From assembly GCA_002310995.1 (NCBI GenBank), contig DBYV01000063.1:6784-58272 (forward strand): 51,489 nucleotides of DNA, read 5' to 3'. This document shows, in pieces, positions 42,101-49,321 of this stretch. Numbering within the stretch: position 1 is the first letter of the stretch; each line of letters opens with the position of its first letter. The notes below the pieces were generated by a model that made no database searches, had not been told where the DNA came from, and saw only the letters and a list, made by a program, of their open reading frames with translations. This DNA comes from a bacterium UBP6_UBA1177 (GTDB lineage: Bacteria > UBP6 > UBA1177). The translations under genes and the position numbers were made by a program.

Positions 42101-42885
42101 CGGATGAGGAACTTCTCAAACAAGTTGATAAAAGCGAGGCGCTCGATGTTTTTGATTCGCTGGCTCTTGAGCGTGAGGTGCTCGGTATTTATCTTTCGAA
42201 CCATCCTGCAAGATTTTTCAGGAAAGATTTCCAGAATTTGGGGCTTAGTTCGATAAACAGCGTTATTGAAGATGTCGAGTCAGGAAAACGTTTTTACGGA
42301 CAGCGCAATGATAACTGGGTTCCAGGAATAATCACGACGGAAATTAAGCCTGTTAAAAGCCGCGACGGAAAGGATTACTACTTGAAAGGCATTCTTGAAA
42401 GTGAGGATAACTCAGTCGAATTCTCGATAAACAAAATCGGCAATCCGCTGGGAAACCCTGATGTTGCGAAACTTGCATCGAAAGTTCCGCTTATTTTCAG
42501 AGTCCGAGGCAGGGCGGTCATGACAGGCGACGATGACGAGAAAACACTGGAAAAAGTTGTTTTTTCGATAAATGACATCAAAGAAGATGTGAAAACTGTA
42601 GATCAGTTCATGCTTTACTGCAAACAGGATGATGACAGTTTTGAGCCTGTGCTGGTTTATGAGTGCAGGGAAGACGAATTCATTAAAAACAAAGAAAGTT
42701 TGAGGACAATGTTTTCGGATTCGCCCACAGCCTTCAGAATGAAGTTACAGATAAAGATGGGTTTCGGCGATTCGGGCGACAATATTGTTCTTGAAAAGCA
42801 AGGTAACATAGATTTGACAAAACTTGCGGAATACAAATCGATATTCGGCTACGACCAGTTTTATCTGAAAGTTAAAGAAAATTAA
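39133..42885 (+). CDS. dnaE: DNA polymerase III alpha subunit
   Basis: A 1250-residue replicative polymerase (DnaE type, no N-terminal exonuclease as in PolC). The N-terminal PHP domain begins VHLHLHTIYSFLDG and has AITDHGNMHG and TNDVHYL. The catalytic aspartates are in PDFDVDF (413-419, Asp416 and Asp418) and KFDFLGLKT (Asp619). GPGRGSGAGS binds the incoming nucleotide. The segment between about 470 and 560 is longer than in E. coli DnaE. AGGTGA lies before the ATG. The 8-base gap after the glycosyltransferase suggests that this essential gene is partly read from the polysaccharide operon. Confidence 0.97.
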   Translation: MAFVHLHLHTIYSFLDGLVKPGELAKKLKKLGMTAVAITDHGNMHGVVDFYTTMIGKDEKGNYNKLENADIKPVIGMEAYISANDRTEKVKSDAFHMLLLAENEKGYKNLCYMASTAFVDGFYYKPRIDRALIKEHAEGIIATSACLGGEIPRALVSGRDDDAKRIALEYIELFGKNNFFIELQVNGIKEQEEVNPKLIKLARELGVGLVATNDVHYLSPEDAEAQDILFCINEKKKVTDTDRMHHETAAFYLKSEEEMRNLFSVYGEAGTEAIENTVKIAERCNVELDLGHNYLPIFDTGDKSPAEFLRDMAEKGLEERFIELGTPEEKKPAYRERLEYELSVIIRMDFPGYFLIVSDFIRWAKNHNIPVGPGRGSGAGSLVAYCTRITDLDPLRYELLFERFLNPERISMPDFDVDFCQDNRERVIEYVSQKYGASNVAQIATFGQLKAKSAIRDVARALDIPLTTADKLAKLVPDSFADMFSPQYLKKTKDVTKKLIESYNVPKDVADDPDKLRKAVEGLKIAPEDTENVKSLNAAIDAFANERQVIRDNTDFSKIINIAVKIEGLLRQPGKHACGLVIGQKPIYEYSPIFVDKDNYRVTQYDKTMVELVGLVKFDFLGLKTLTMINHAVTLVRKKVPDFDISKIPLDDAATYKYICENSTKGIFQMESGGFEKMIHQMKPDRIEDLIAAVALYRPGPMDIIPNYIRRKHGKEEIVYDHPWLSEILSETYGLMVYQEQVMQISRRLAGFTMGEADGLRKAMGKKIIAKMEAAKVKFIEGAKAKEIPEETAKLVFDHMEKFASYGFNKSHAACYGYISYQTAYLKTHYPTEFLTALITSEAGDANKVFMYVSDAREHGIKVNLPDVNKSLNSFTIEENAIRYGFGAVKNVGEAAVDAIIEEREKNGEFKSLIDFTCRMNQSKVNSRAMEFLIKSGAFDFTGINRGLLLAMLPLALKEGEKAAKDKDSGQLSLFAAFDNAASEQDSGMTDEELLKQVDKSEALDVFDSLALEREVLGIYLSNHPARFFRKDFQNLGLSSINSVIEDVESGKRFYGQRNDNWVPGIITTEIKPVKSRDGKDYYLKGILESEDNSVEFSINKIGNPLGNPDVAKLASKVPLIFRVRGRAVMTGDDDEKTLEKVVFSINDIKEDVKTVDQFMLYCKQDDDSFEPVLVYECREDEFIKNKESLRTMFSDSPTAFRMKLQIKMGFGDSGDNIVLEKQGNIDLTKLAEYKSIFGYDQFYLKVKEN

Positions 42886-42906
42886 GCATGAAAGATTTAA
42901 AACTTC

Positions 42907-42934
42907 TTTACTTTGAAATTTCAGAGACTATACT
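42907..42934 (+). promoter_or_regulatory. promoter of mreBC
   Basis: TTTACT (42907-42912), 16-base spacer and TATACT (42929-42934), 38 bases before the mreB ATG. Confidence 0.45.
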
Positions 42935-42972
42935 TTTGCGTTTTTTGGTTTTATTGGCGGAAGGGATAAAAA

Positions 42973-44013
42973 ATGCTTCAATTAGATAATGTTTTATCGG
43001 TTTTTACTAGCGATATCGCGATAGATTTGGGAACGGCGAACACTTTGATATACGTCAAAGGCGAGGGAATCGTCGGTAACGAACCAAGTGTAGTTGCTGT
43101 TCAGGAAAAGGATTCAAGAGGTGCAAAATCTGTCCGTGCGGTTGGTCGCGAGGCAAAGGAGATGATAGGAAAAGCACCTGTAAATATCAGTGTAATCAGG
43201 CCTTTGAAAGACGGTGTTATTGCTGATTTCGAGGTCGCGAGCCAGATGCTCAGATATTTCATCAAACACGCTTACAAACGCGGAAGTTTCATCAAGCCGA
43301 GAATCGCGATAGGTGTTCCCTACGGAATTACGGAAGTTGAAAAAAGGACAGTCAGAGAAGCTGCGCTGGGTGCAGGCGCCAGGGAAGTGTTTCTCGTTGA
43401 ACAGCCGATGGCTGCTGCGGTCGGGGCCAATATGCCGGTCACTGAACCTACAGGAAATATGATAGTTGATATAGGCGGAGGAACCACAGAGGTTGCTGTT
43501 ATATCGCTTGCCGGCATTGTTTATTCCAAATCGGTCAAGTCGGCCGGTGACAAAATGGATGAGAGCATAATCGACTATATCAAGAAAAAATATAACCTTG
43601 CGATAGGCGAAAGGATGGCAGAGCAGATAAAGTGGACTATAGGCAACGCTTATCCTGACGAATCTCGTGAATTTATGGAAGTCAAAGGGCTTGACCTTGT
43701 TGCTGGTGTTCCAAAAACGATAGAAATTCACAGTGATGAAATCAGAGAAAGCCTTTCGGAAGTTGTAAAAGCCATAGTTTCTGCAATCAAGGTTGTTCTT
43801 GAAAACACTCCGCCTGAACTTGCTGCTGATATTGTCGACAAAGGAATCGTTCTTGCCGGAGGTGGCGCGCTTCTCAAAAATCTCGACATTCTTATCCGTG
43901 AAGAGACGAATCTTCCTGTAATAATCGCAGAAGATCCGCTTAAATCCGTTGTTGTTGGAACTGGTAAAATACTTGAAAATATTTCACTTTTGAAAACTGT
44001 ATCCTTGTACTGA
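42973..44013 (+). CDS. mreB: rod shape-determining protein MreB
   Basis: A 346-residue bacterial actin that forms filaments under the membrane and guides lateral wall synthesis. The phosphate-binding motifs are IAIDLGTANTLIYVKG near the N-terminus and MIVDIGGGTTEVAVISL in the middle. LAGGGALLKNLD binds adenosine in the C-terminal part. The length and motifs are those of typical MreB. mreC follows after 2 bases. Its presence suggests rod-shaped cells. Confidence 0.97.
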   Translation: MLQLDNVLSVFTSDIAIDLGTANTLIYVKGEGIVGNEPSVVAVQEKDSRGAKSVRAVGREAKEMIGKAPVNISVIRPLKDGVIADFEVASQMLRYFIKHAYKRGSFIKPRIAIGVPYGITEVEKRTVREAALGAGAREVFLVEQPMAAAVGANMPVTEPTGNMIVDIGGGTTEVAVISLAGIVYSKSVKSAGDKMDESIIDYIKKKYNLAIGERMAEQIKWTIGNAYPDESREFMEVKGLDLVAGVPKTIEIHSDEIRESLSEVVKAIVSAIKVVLENTPPELAADIVDKGIVLAGGGALLKNLDILIREETNLPVIIAEDPLKSVVVGTGKILENISLLKTVSLY

Positions 44014-44015
44014 TA

Positions 44016-44843
44016 TTGAATAAAAAAAAGGTTATCCGTTATATTTTTATTGTATCTTTTTTTCTTGTTCTGATAGTTCCGCAGTTTTTTTTAGAGTATA
44101 CTTCACGATTTTATTTCATCGATGACATCCAGATGCTGCTTCATGCTCAGGTGGAGAATGTACGCGAAACTTTTTACATAATTGCAGACCTTAAAAATGT
44201 CGGACATCAGAATAAGATTTTGGAGCAGGAAGTATCCGAACTGAAAGTCAGACTGCTTATGAATGATGCTATAAGAAAGGAGAACGAAGAGCTTTCAAAA
44301 TTGCTCAGACTTAAGGACAGTTACGGAAAATACACGATTATCCCGGCAAAAATATTGAACTATTCTGAACTTAACCCCAACAGAATATCGATAAGTTACG
44401 AAGAGCAGTATGCGAAACTAATGGCTGAAAAATCAACAGTTGTTTCGAGTATGGGTTTGGTCGGGCTTGTTACTTCGTTTCATGGTGCAAGGGCGGAGGT
44501 CGAACTTATAACTTCAAAAGAGTTCACAATTCCGGCAGTTTTGGAAAACCGCGATGAATGCACAGCTATTTTGCGTGGTAACGGACAGTCGCTCTCTGTT
44601 CTTTTTCTCGATAAACTCTGCAATTCTCCGACAGCTGACGGAAAAAAGATGATGAGTGCAAACCTTAGCGAAAACTATACTATTCCCTATATTCCGATAG
44701 CAATCATTGGCAATCTCAAAGAGGATGAAAGCAATATTCTTTTTATGAAAGGCGAGGCGATTCCGCTTTTCAAAAAGGGCAAACTGAATCATATCTTCAT
44801 TGTTGTTGGTGCAAATACTGGTAATGAAAGGTCGTTGTTTTAA
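44016..44843 (+). CDS. mreC: rod shape-determining protein MreC
   Basis: A 275-residue bitopic membrane protein: a membrane helix at about 8-28, a coiled-coil (about 55-95, rich in Leu, Glu and Lys), then the periplasmic beta domain with VVSSMGLVGLVTSF and VELITSKEFTIPAVL. It links MreB to the wall synthases. The start is TTG 44016, 2 bases after the mreB stop, and no ATG or ribosome site is available, so coupling to mreB translation is likely. The usual neighbour mreD is not found next; a GT2 gene follows instead. Confidence 0.9.
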   Translation: MNKKKVIRYIFIVSFFLVLIVPQFFLEYTSRFYFIDDIQMLLHAQVENVRETFYIIADLKNVGHQNKILEQEVSELKVRLLMNDAIRKENEELSKLLRLKDSYGKYTIIPAKILNYSELNPNRISISYEEQYAKLMAEKSTVVSSMGLVGLVTSFHGARAEVELITSKEFTIPAVLENRDECTAILRGNGQSLSVLFLDKLCNSPTADGKKMMSANLSENYTIPYIPIAIIGNLKEDESNILFMKGEAIPLFKKGKLNHIFIVVGANTGNERSLF

Positions 44844-44861
44844 CTTGTTATTTGGTGAATT

Positions 44862-45572
44862 ATGAAGTTGTCTCTGCTTATTCCTGTCTACAACGAAGAA
44901 AAAACACTTGATCTGATTTTTTCAAAAGTTTTTGAGCTTGAAAAATCACCTTTGATTGATGAACTCGAAGTTATTGCAGTTGATGATTGCTCAAAAGATA
45001 ATTCTTTGAATTTATTGATAAAATATGAAGATGAAGGCAAAATAAGATTGTTCCGTCACAAGAAAAATCAGGGCAAAGGGGCTGCGGTTAGAACGGCTAT
45101 GGCAAATGCGACAGGCGATTATGTCGTTTTTCAGGATGCGGATCTCGAATACGACCCGCAGGATCTTCTTAAAATGCTTGATTATGCTGTCAAAAACAAT
45201 GTCGATATTCTTTACGGCAGCCGCTTTTTGGGAAAGAAGACGAGTCCACTCGGAAAATTCCACTATTTTGTTAATGCCGGACTTACGACTTTCTCCAATC
45301 TTTTAACAGGCTTGAAACTTACCGACATGGAAACATGCTATAAAATGTTCAAGGGCGAGGTTTTGAAAGAAATCCACATCGAGGAGGACCGCTTCGGCCT
45401 TGAACCTGAAATCACGGCAAAAGTCTCAAAAATCTGCGCTCTTAAAAATCTTACAATCAAAGAAATTCCTATAAGCTATAATCCGAGAAAATCTGATGAA
45501 GGCAAAAAAATAGGAGCCAAAGACGGCCTGAGAGCCGTCTATATCATCTTAAAATACGGGCTTTTCGAATAA
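44862..45572 (+). CDS. soluble family 2 glycosyltransferase (DPM synthase-like)
   Basis: A 236-residue GT-A enzyme of the polyprenyl-phosphate mannosyl/glucosyltransferase type without the C-terminal membrane helices of the homologue at 509. It shows LLIPVYNEEKTL, AVDDCSKDNS, the catalytic DADLEYDP and LTDMETCYKMFKGE, characteristic of the group. It likely loads undecaprenyl phosphate with a sugar at the membrane surface. It follows mreC by 18 bases, so it may share the mre transcript. The sugar is unknown. Confidence 0.85.
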   Translation: MKLSLLIPVYNEEKTLDLIFSKVFELEKSPLIDELEVIAVDDCSKDNSLNLLIKYEDEGKIRLFRHKKNQGKGAAVRTAMANATGDYVVFQDADLEYDPQDLLKMLDYAVKNNVDILYGSRFLGKKTSPLGKFHYFVNAGLTTFSNLLTGLKLTDMETCYKMFKGEVLKEIHIEEDRFGLEPEITAKVSKICALKNLTIKEIPISYNPRKSDEGKKIGAKDGLRAVYIILKYGLFE

Positions 45573-45606
45573 GTCGATTAAGTTCGACGCGCCGAAATCA
45601 GGATCG

Positions 45607-45685
45607 TTATACCGTGATACCGTTATAACGTTATACCGACGGCGCGAATCGTTATACCGATAATAACGATAATAACGTTATTCCG
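45607..45685. repeat. 8-bp tandem array between convergent genes, second site
   Basis: TTATACCG (45607), TGATACCG, TTATAACG and TTATACCG run in phase, then a 13-base GC-rich interruption, then TTATACCG, two 9-base ATAATAACG units and TTATTCCG (45678-45685). The last unit includes the stop codon of the HD gene. The unit resembles TCGTAACG at 19543-19574. Confidence 0.75.
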
Positions 45686-47132
45686 AAGTTTCTTCGTTAA
45701 ATGAGTCAAGCATAGCCTTGACGGTTTCGGGCGGAAGTCTGAAGTGGAGTCCTTTCGGTATTTCGAGAAGTTCGTGAGGATAGAAAGTCTCGATTCCAAC
45801 GAAATTTAAATTTTTGTCGAGTATTGCCGCTTTGCCTTTTCTTCCGGTCGTTCTGAAAACATCAAGCGAGCAGGCAAGCTGTTTTTTGCCGATGACGCGG
45901 AGAATTGTTCCGGGCGGGAAAACTCCGAGGGCGCTGAAAAGTGCTTTAACGGTGACTTTGGCGAAGCAGCGCATATCTGCCATTTTGAAAAGCTGTTCTA
46001 TAGCCTCGGGGCGTTTCATAGGCATTGTTTTACGTGCAGGCCACCAACGTGTCGCCAAGTCGTAGTAGTCGCAGACTTTTATGAGTTCGCCCAGAGGCGT
46101 TGACATTATCGGTTTTTCAGGCGGAATCGGCTTGCAGTCGAAAGTGTATGTCGTGTGATGAAGACCTGCCGTGATTGCAGCTTCCATCATCGCGAAGTTG
46201 AGCGAGTTGAGTCGGCTGAGAACGGCAAAACCGTTCTGGCAGTGCTCGACGACTTCGCCGCGCGAGTTTTCGGGGATGTCGATGTCATGGAAATATGCGG
46301 CAGTGCCGATTCTTGTCAGAAGAGAACGGTCGATTCCGAGCTGAACTCCTGCCGCGATGCTTAAGATTGCCGTGTTGGTGAGGTGAGTTGCTATCATTTT
46401 GCCGCGCAGACTGTTGATTGAAGCCAGAACCATGATGTGAGATTCCTGAGAATCCGAAGAACCGTCACAAATCATGTCAATGGTGTTCTGGATGTTTCTC
46501 ATAGCCTTTTTCAGCGGCATCGGACGGTTTTCAGTGATTTTCGCCTTGAACATGGAGTGGTCAAGTATCATGTTGCGGTAGGTAAGACGCGCAAGCTGGC
46601 TTTTGTTCAGAATGTTGAAAAGATCGTCTCCTCCGGAACTGTCGCGCTGTGTTATCTGAATTTTTATTCCTTTGTTTTTAAGTCTCTGCTCAAACTGCGC
46701 GAACCTTGTGTCTAACTTGTTGTTCGATTTTATAATCTCCTGTCCGATAAGCATAAATTCGACTATTTCGCTGATTCCGCTTTCTTTATGAAAGATTATT
46801 GTCGCGATCTGGAGATTGATGTAAAAATCCTCAAGTTCTTCAAAAGAGATGTTCAGTCCTTTCTTTCTCCTGACTCTCACGTCGTTAAGAGTGAAATCAT
46901 TGCCGTTGAAAGTGTAATCGAAAAAAGTGTCTGTGGCAAAGAAGAATTTTATGGTTTCGTTTAATTTCTCTGTGTTTTTTTCAACGGTGTCGTTGCCTGA
47001 GCCGTAAAGTCTCAGAGCCTTAAGAAGAGCGTTCATGGCGACGGTGAAATCGTACATTCTCTCTCTTTCGATACGGTCTGAATTTTCGAAAAACTCAGAG
47101 GATATTACATTGTTGTGAAGTTCTTCGCTCAT
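45678..47132 (-). CDS. HD-domain protein, degenerate HD-GYP-like
   Basis: A 484-residue cytoplasmic protein. The N-terminal 200 residues are helical and not recognised. The middle (about 240-345) resembles an HD/HD-GYP phosphohydrolase: THLTNTAILSIAAGVQLG, then AAYFHDIDIPE (the HD pair) and ITAGLHHTTY. The GYP motif itself is absent. The C-terminal part (about 385-484) has GVFPPGTILRV, as is common after HD-GYP domains. It may act on cyclic dinucleotides or be a non-catalytic relative. Its ATG overlaps the stop of the HEAT gene by 4 bases, so the two are made together. Confidence 0.7.
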   Translation of the reverse strand: MSEELHNNVISSEFFENSDRIERERMYDFTVAMNALLKALRLYGSGNDTVEKNTEKLNETIKFFFATDTFFDYTFNGNDFTLNDVRVRRKKGLNISFEELEDFYINLQIATIIFHKESGISEIVEFMLIGQEIIKSNNKLDTRFAQFEQRLKNKGIKIQITQRDSSGGDDLFNILNKSQLARLTYRNMILDHSMFKAKITENRPMPLKKAMRNIQNTIDMICDGSSDSQESHIMVLASINSLRGKMIATHLTNTAILSIAAGVQLGIDRSLLTRIGTAAYFHDIDIPENSRGEVVEHCQNGFAVLSRLNSLNFAMMEAAITAGLHHTTYTFDCKPIPPEKPIMSTPLGELIKVCDYYDLATRWWPARKTMPMKRPEAIEQLFKMADMRCFAKVTVKALFSALGVFPPGTILRVIGKKQLACSLDVFRTTGRKGKAAILDKNLNFVGIETFYPHELLEIPKGLHFRLPPETVKAMLDSFNEETSE

Positions 47133-49180
47133 AAGTATTTATCCTTGATTTTATTTACTATTTTTACTGTTTCTTTGTTCCCTGACGACAGAGATTTCTC
47201 TATGAATTTTTTCGCCTGCGGATCATTGCGGTAGTAAAAAATCGCTTTGTAAAATTCTTCTTTTGCCGTCGGTATGGATTTGTTGAAAAGACTTCCTGAG
47301 GCAGAGAGCGTATTTGTTACAGCCGGAAAGAGCTCATCGAAAATTTCGGGTCTTAAAAGCTTGCAGAAAGCCTGAAGCTCATCGGTTTTCATTTTCGCCA
47401 GAGAGTTTATATCGGCGGCTCTAATAATAAATTTAGAGAAATGGGTCATTGTCGTGGCTTTGTGTATTGCTTGAATGGCTTTCAGCCGGATATCCGGGTC
47501 CTCGGTCAAAAGCTGCTGTCCCAGAAGGTCGAAAAGATCGTATCTGCGTAGCGAGACTATCATCTGGAAAATTTCATCTATCTCGTCGCTTTCCAGTTTT
47601 TTAAGGTTGTGAATTTGGAGCAGACGGTTGATAATCGGCTTGATTGCAGTATTGTCTTTAAGTTCCAGAATTTTTTGGATTGCAGGGCTTCTGACATCGC
47701 GAGCAGATGAGAAAACGGCCCTTTCAAGCGAGGGAAGAGCTTCCTCAACAGAAAATTCCATGAGAAGTGCCAGTGCTTCGATTCGTGCCTGTTTCTGGGG
47801 ATGTGAAACTGTCGCTCTTATTGCCGGAAGGATTCTCGGATCTTTTTTATCTTTCATCATTGCGAGGGCGTTGCGGACGACTTTCCAGTCGGAATGGTGC
47901 GTCAGAGCAAGCAGATCGTCGGTTATCGGAACATATTCGGCACAGCTGTTTATAACAGCGATTCTAGTTTCTCTGGATTCGATTCCGTTGATTTTGGAAA
48001 GGAGAAAATCCATTTTTTTTGACGGAACCATCGCAAAAAGTTTGCCGATAACTGCGATTTCTTCTGCCGGAATATCTTCGACCGTAAAGAAAAAGTCGTT
48101 TAAAAACTCCTCATTTTCAAGATCTGAGAAAGTATCCCTGATTTTTTTCGAGTATTCCGGCTGAGTATTCTGAAGCTGTTCGGCGATGGTTTTCAATGTC
48201 TGTATGAAAAGTATCGCACCGCTTACAGAACCGAAAAGAAGCAGCTTTTCCCAAAGTGATACGGCAGTGTCCAGAAGTTCTTTCCCGGCTTTAGTGCCCT
48301 GGCTGTTCATAAGACGCGCCGAAAGCTCCTTGAGGAAACGGCTAACGACAAAAGAGTCGCTGTTTCTTTTCAAAGCTTCATCGAATTTAAACATCTCCAT
48401 TTTGCCGACGATGTAATTCGAAAGCCGTTGGTTGAGCAGCTCTTTGCGTTCGTTAAAATCTATCTGACCTTCCTCTTTCAGCATAAGTTCGGAATATTTA
48501 TCAAATTCAGCTGCTATGAATTTAGGTGAATTGGCCATATCCATAGGGGAATTTCCGGCTCCTTCCTTGCCTTCATCCCTGTCCACTTCGCCGATACCGT
48601 CAAGCCCTGGACCATAAGAAAGTTCCTCGACGAGAAACGGTGAAAAGTTGTCGGAATCGTTGGAAAGCGAAAGATTCTGTTTGATAAGCTCGTCTTCCGT
48701 AATATAGCCGATGTTTGTGAAATTGTGATCCCAAAGCAGTGTCGAAAGGTCGTAGTCATCATTTGCAAACAGTGTGCACTGCGCCAGAATATCAAAAAGC
48801 TGCCAGATTTCGTCTTTCTGGGTTCCTTTCTGAAAATAAATTTCCCTGAGACCGTCGTTGTAAAGGAAAAATACAACCTCCCTGTCTTTATCGTCCGTTT
48901 CAAGAACATGGCTTCCGAACATGAATCCTTTTGTTGAAATTCTCAGCGAAATCGATGGTATATCCGTAAGAATCTCGTCGAGTTTAACTTTGAACTGATC
49001 CGCGAATCTCGAAAACGCCGGATTTGTCCTCGGATAAAGCCTGTAGCCTCTTATAACCTTGCCGAAAAGTGAAACGAGTTCTTTTGTCGACTTTACGAGC
49101 TCGTTATCGTTGAACAACTTGTCGGCGTTATCTTTGAAAAAATCAAATATTTCTCTCTTTTTTTCGCTTGCTTTGACCAT
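47129..49180 (-). CDS. HEAT-repeat protein of unknown function
   Basis: A 683-residue protein without signal peptide or membrane helix. The N-terminal 140 residues (with RLYPRTNPAFSRFADQF and ISTKGFMFG) recall the start of its partner gene, which has YDFTVAMNALLKALRLYGSGN and FNGNDFTLNDV at a similar place, suggesting a shared domain. The region about 380-580 has HEAT-like helical repeats (for example HPQKQARIEALALLMEFSVEEALPS split across two helices). HEAT arrays bind proteins. The downstream HD gene overlaps by ATGA. A two-protein regulatory module is inference. Confidence 0.7.
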   Translation of the reverse strand: MVKASEKKREIFDFFKDNADKLFNDNELVKSTKELVSLFGKVIRGYRLYPRTNPAFSRFADQFKVKLDEILTDIPSISLRISTKGFMFGSHVLETDDKDREVVFFLYNDGLREIYFQKGTQKDEIWQLFDILAQCTLFANDDYDLSTLLWDHNFTNIGYITEDELIKQNLSLSNDSDNFSPFLVEELSYGPGLDGIGEVDRDEGKEGAGNSPMDMANSPKFIAAEFDKYSELMLKEEGQIDFNERKELLNQRLSNYIVGKMEMFKFDEALKRNSDSFVVSRFLKELSARLMNSQGTKAGKELLDTAVSLWEKLLLFGSVSGAILFIQTLKTIAEQLQNTQPEYSKKIRDTFSDLENEEFLNDFFFTVEDIPAEEIAVIGKLFAMVPSKKMDFLLSKINGIESRETRIAVINSCAEYVPITDDLLALTHHSDWKVVRNALAMMKDKKDPRILPAIRATVSHPQKQARIEALALLMEFSVEEALPSLERAVFSSARDVRSPAIQKILELKDNTAIKPIINRLLQIHNLKKLESDEIDEIFQMIVSLRRYDLFDLLGQQLLTEDPDIRLKAIQAIHKATTMTHFSKFIIRAADINSLAKMKTDELQAFCKLLRPEIFDELFPAVTNTLSASGSLFNKSIPTAKEEFYKAIFYYRNDPQAKKFIEKSLSSGNKETVKIVNKIKDKYL

Positions 49181-49207
49181 TTTTCAAAACCTCAAAAAAT
49201 TCCGCAT

Positions 49208-49235
49208 ATTTTAGTGATTGGAAGCAAAATCTCAA
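49208..49235 (-). promoter_or_regulatory. promoter of the HEAT/HD operon
   Basis: On the minus strand TTGAGA (49230-49235), 16-base spacer and TAAAAT (49208-49213), 27 bases before ATG 49180. Confidence 0.45.
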
Positions 49236-49321
49236 ATTTTTTGCGAACTACAAAAGGTAAAAAATTGTCTTTTTTAAGCAAGTTTTCAATAATAATACGA
49301 TTTTTATTTTTTGAGGGAATC

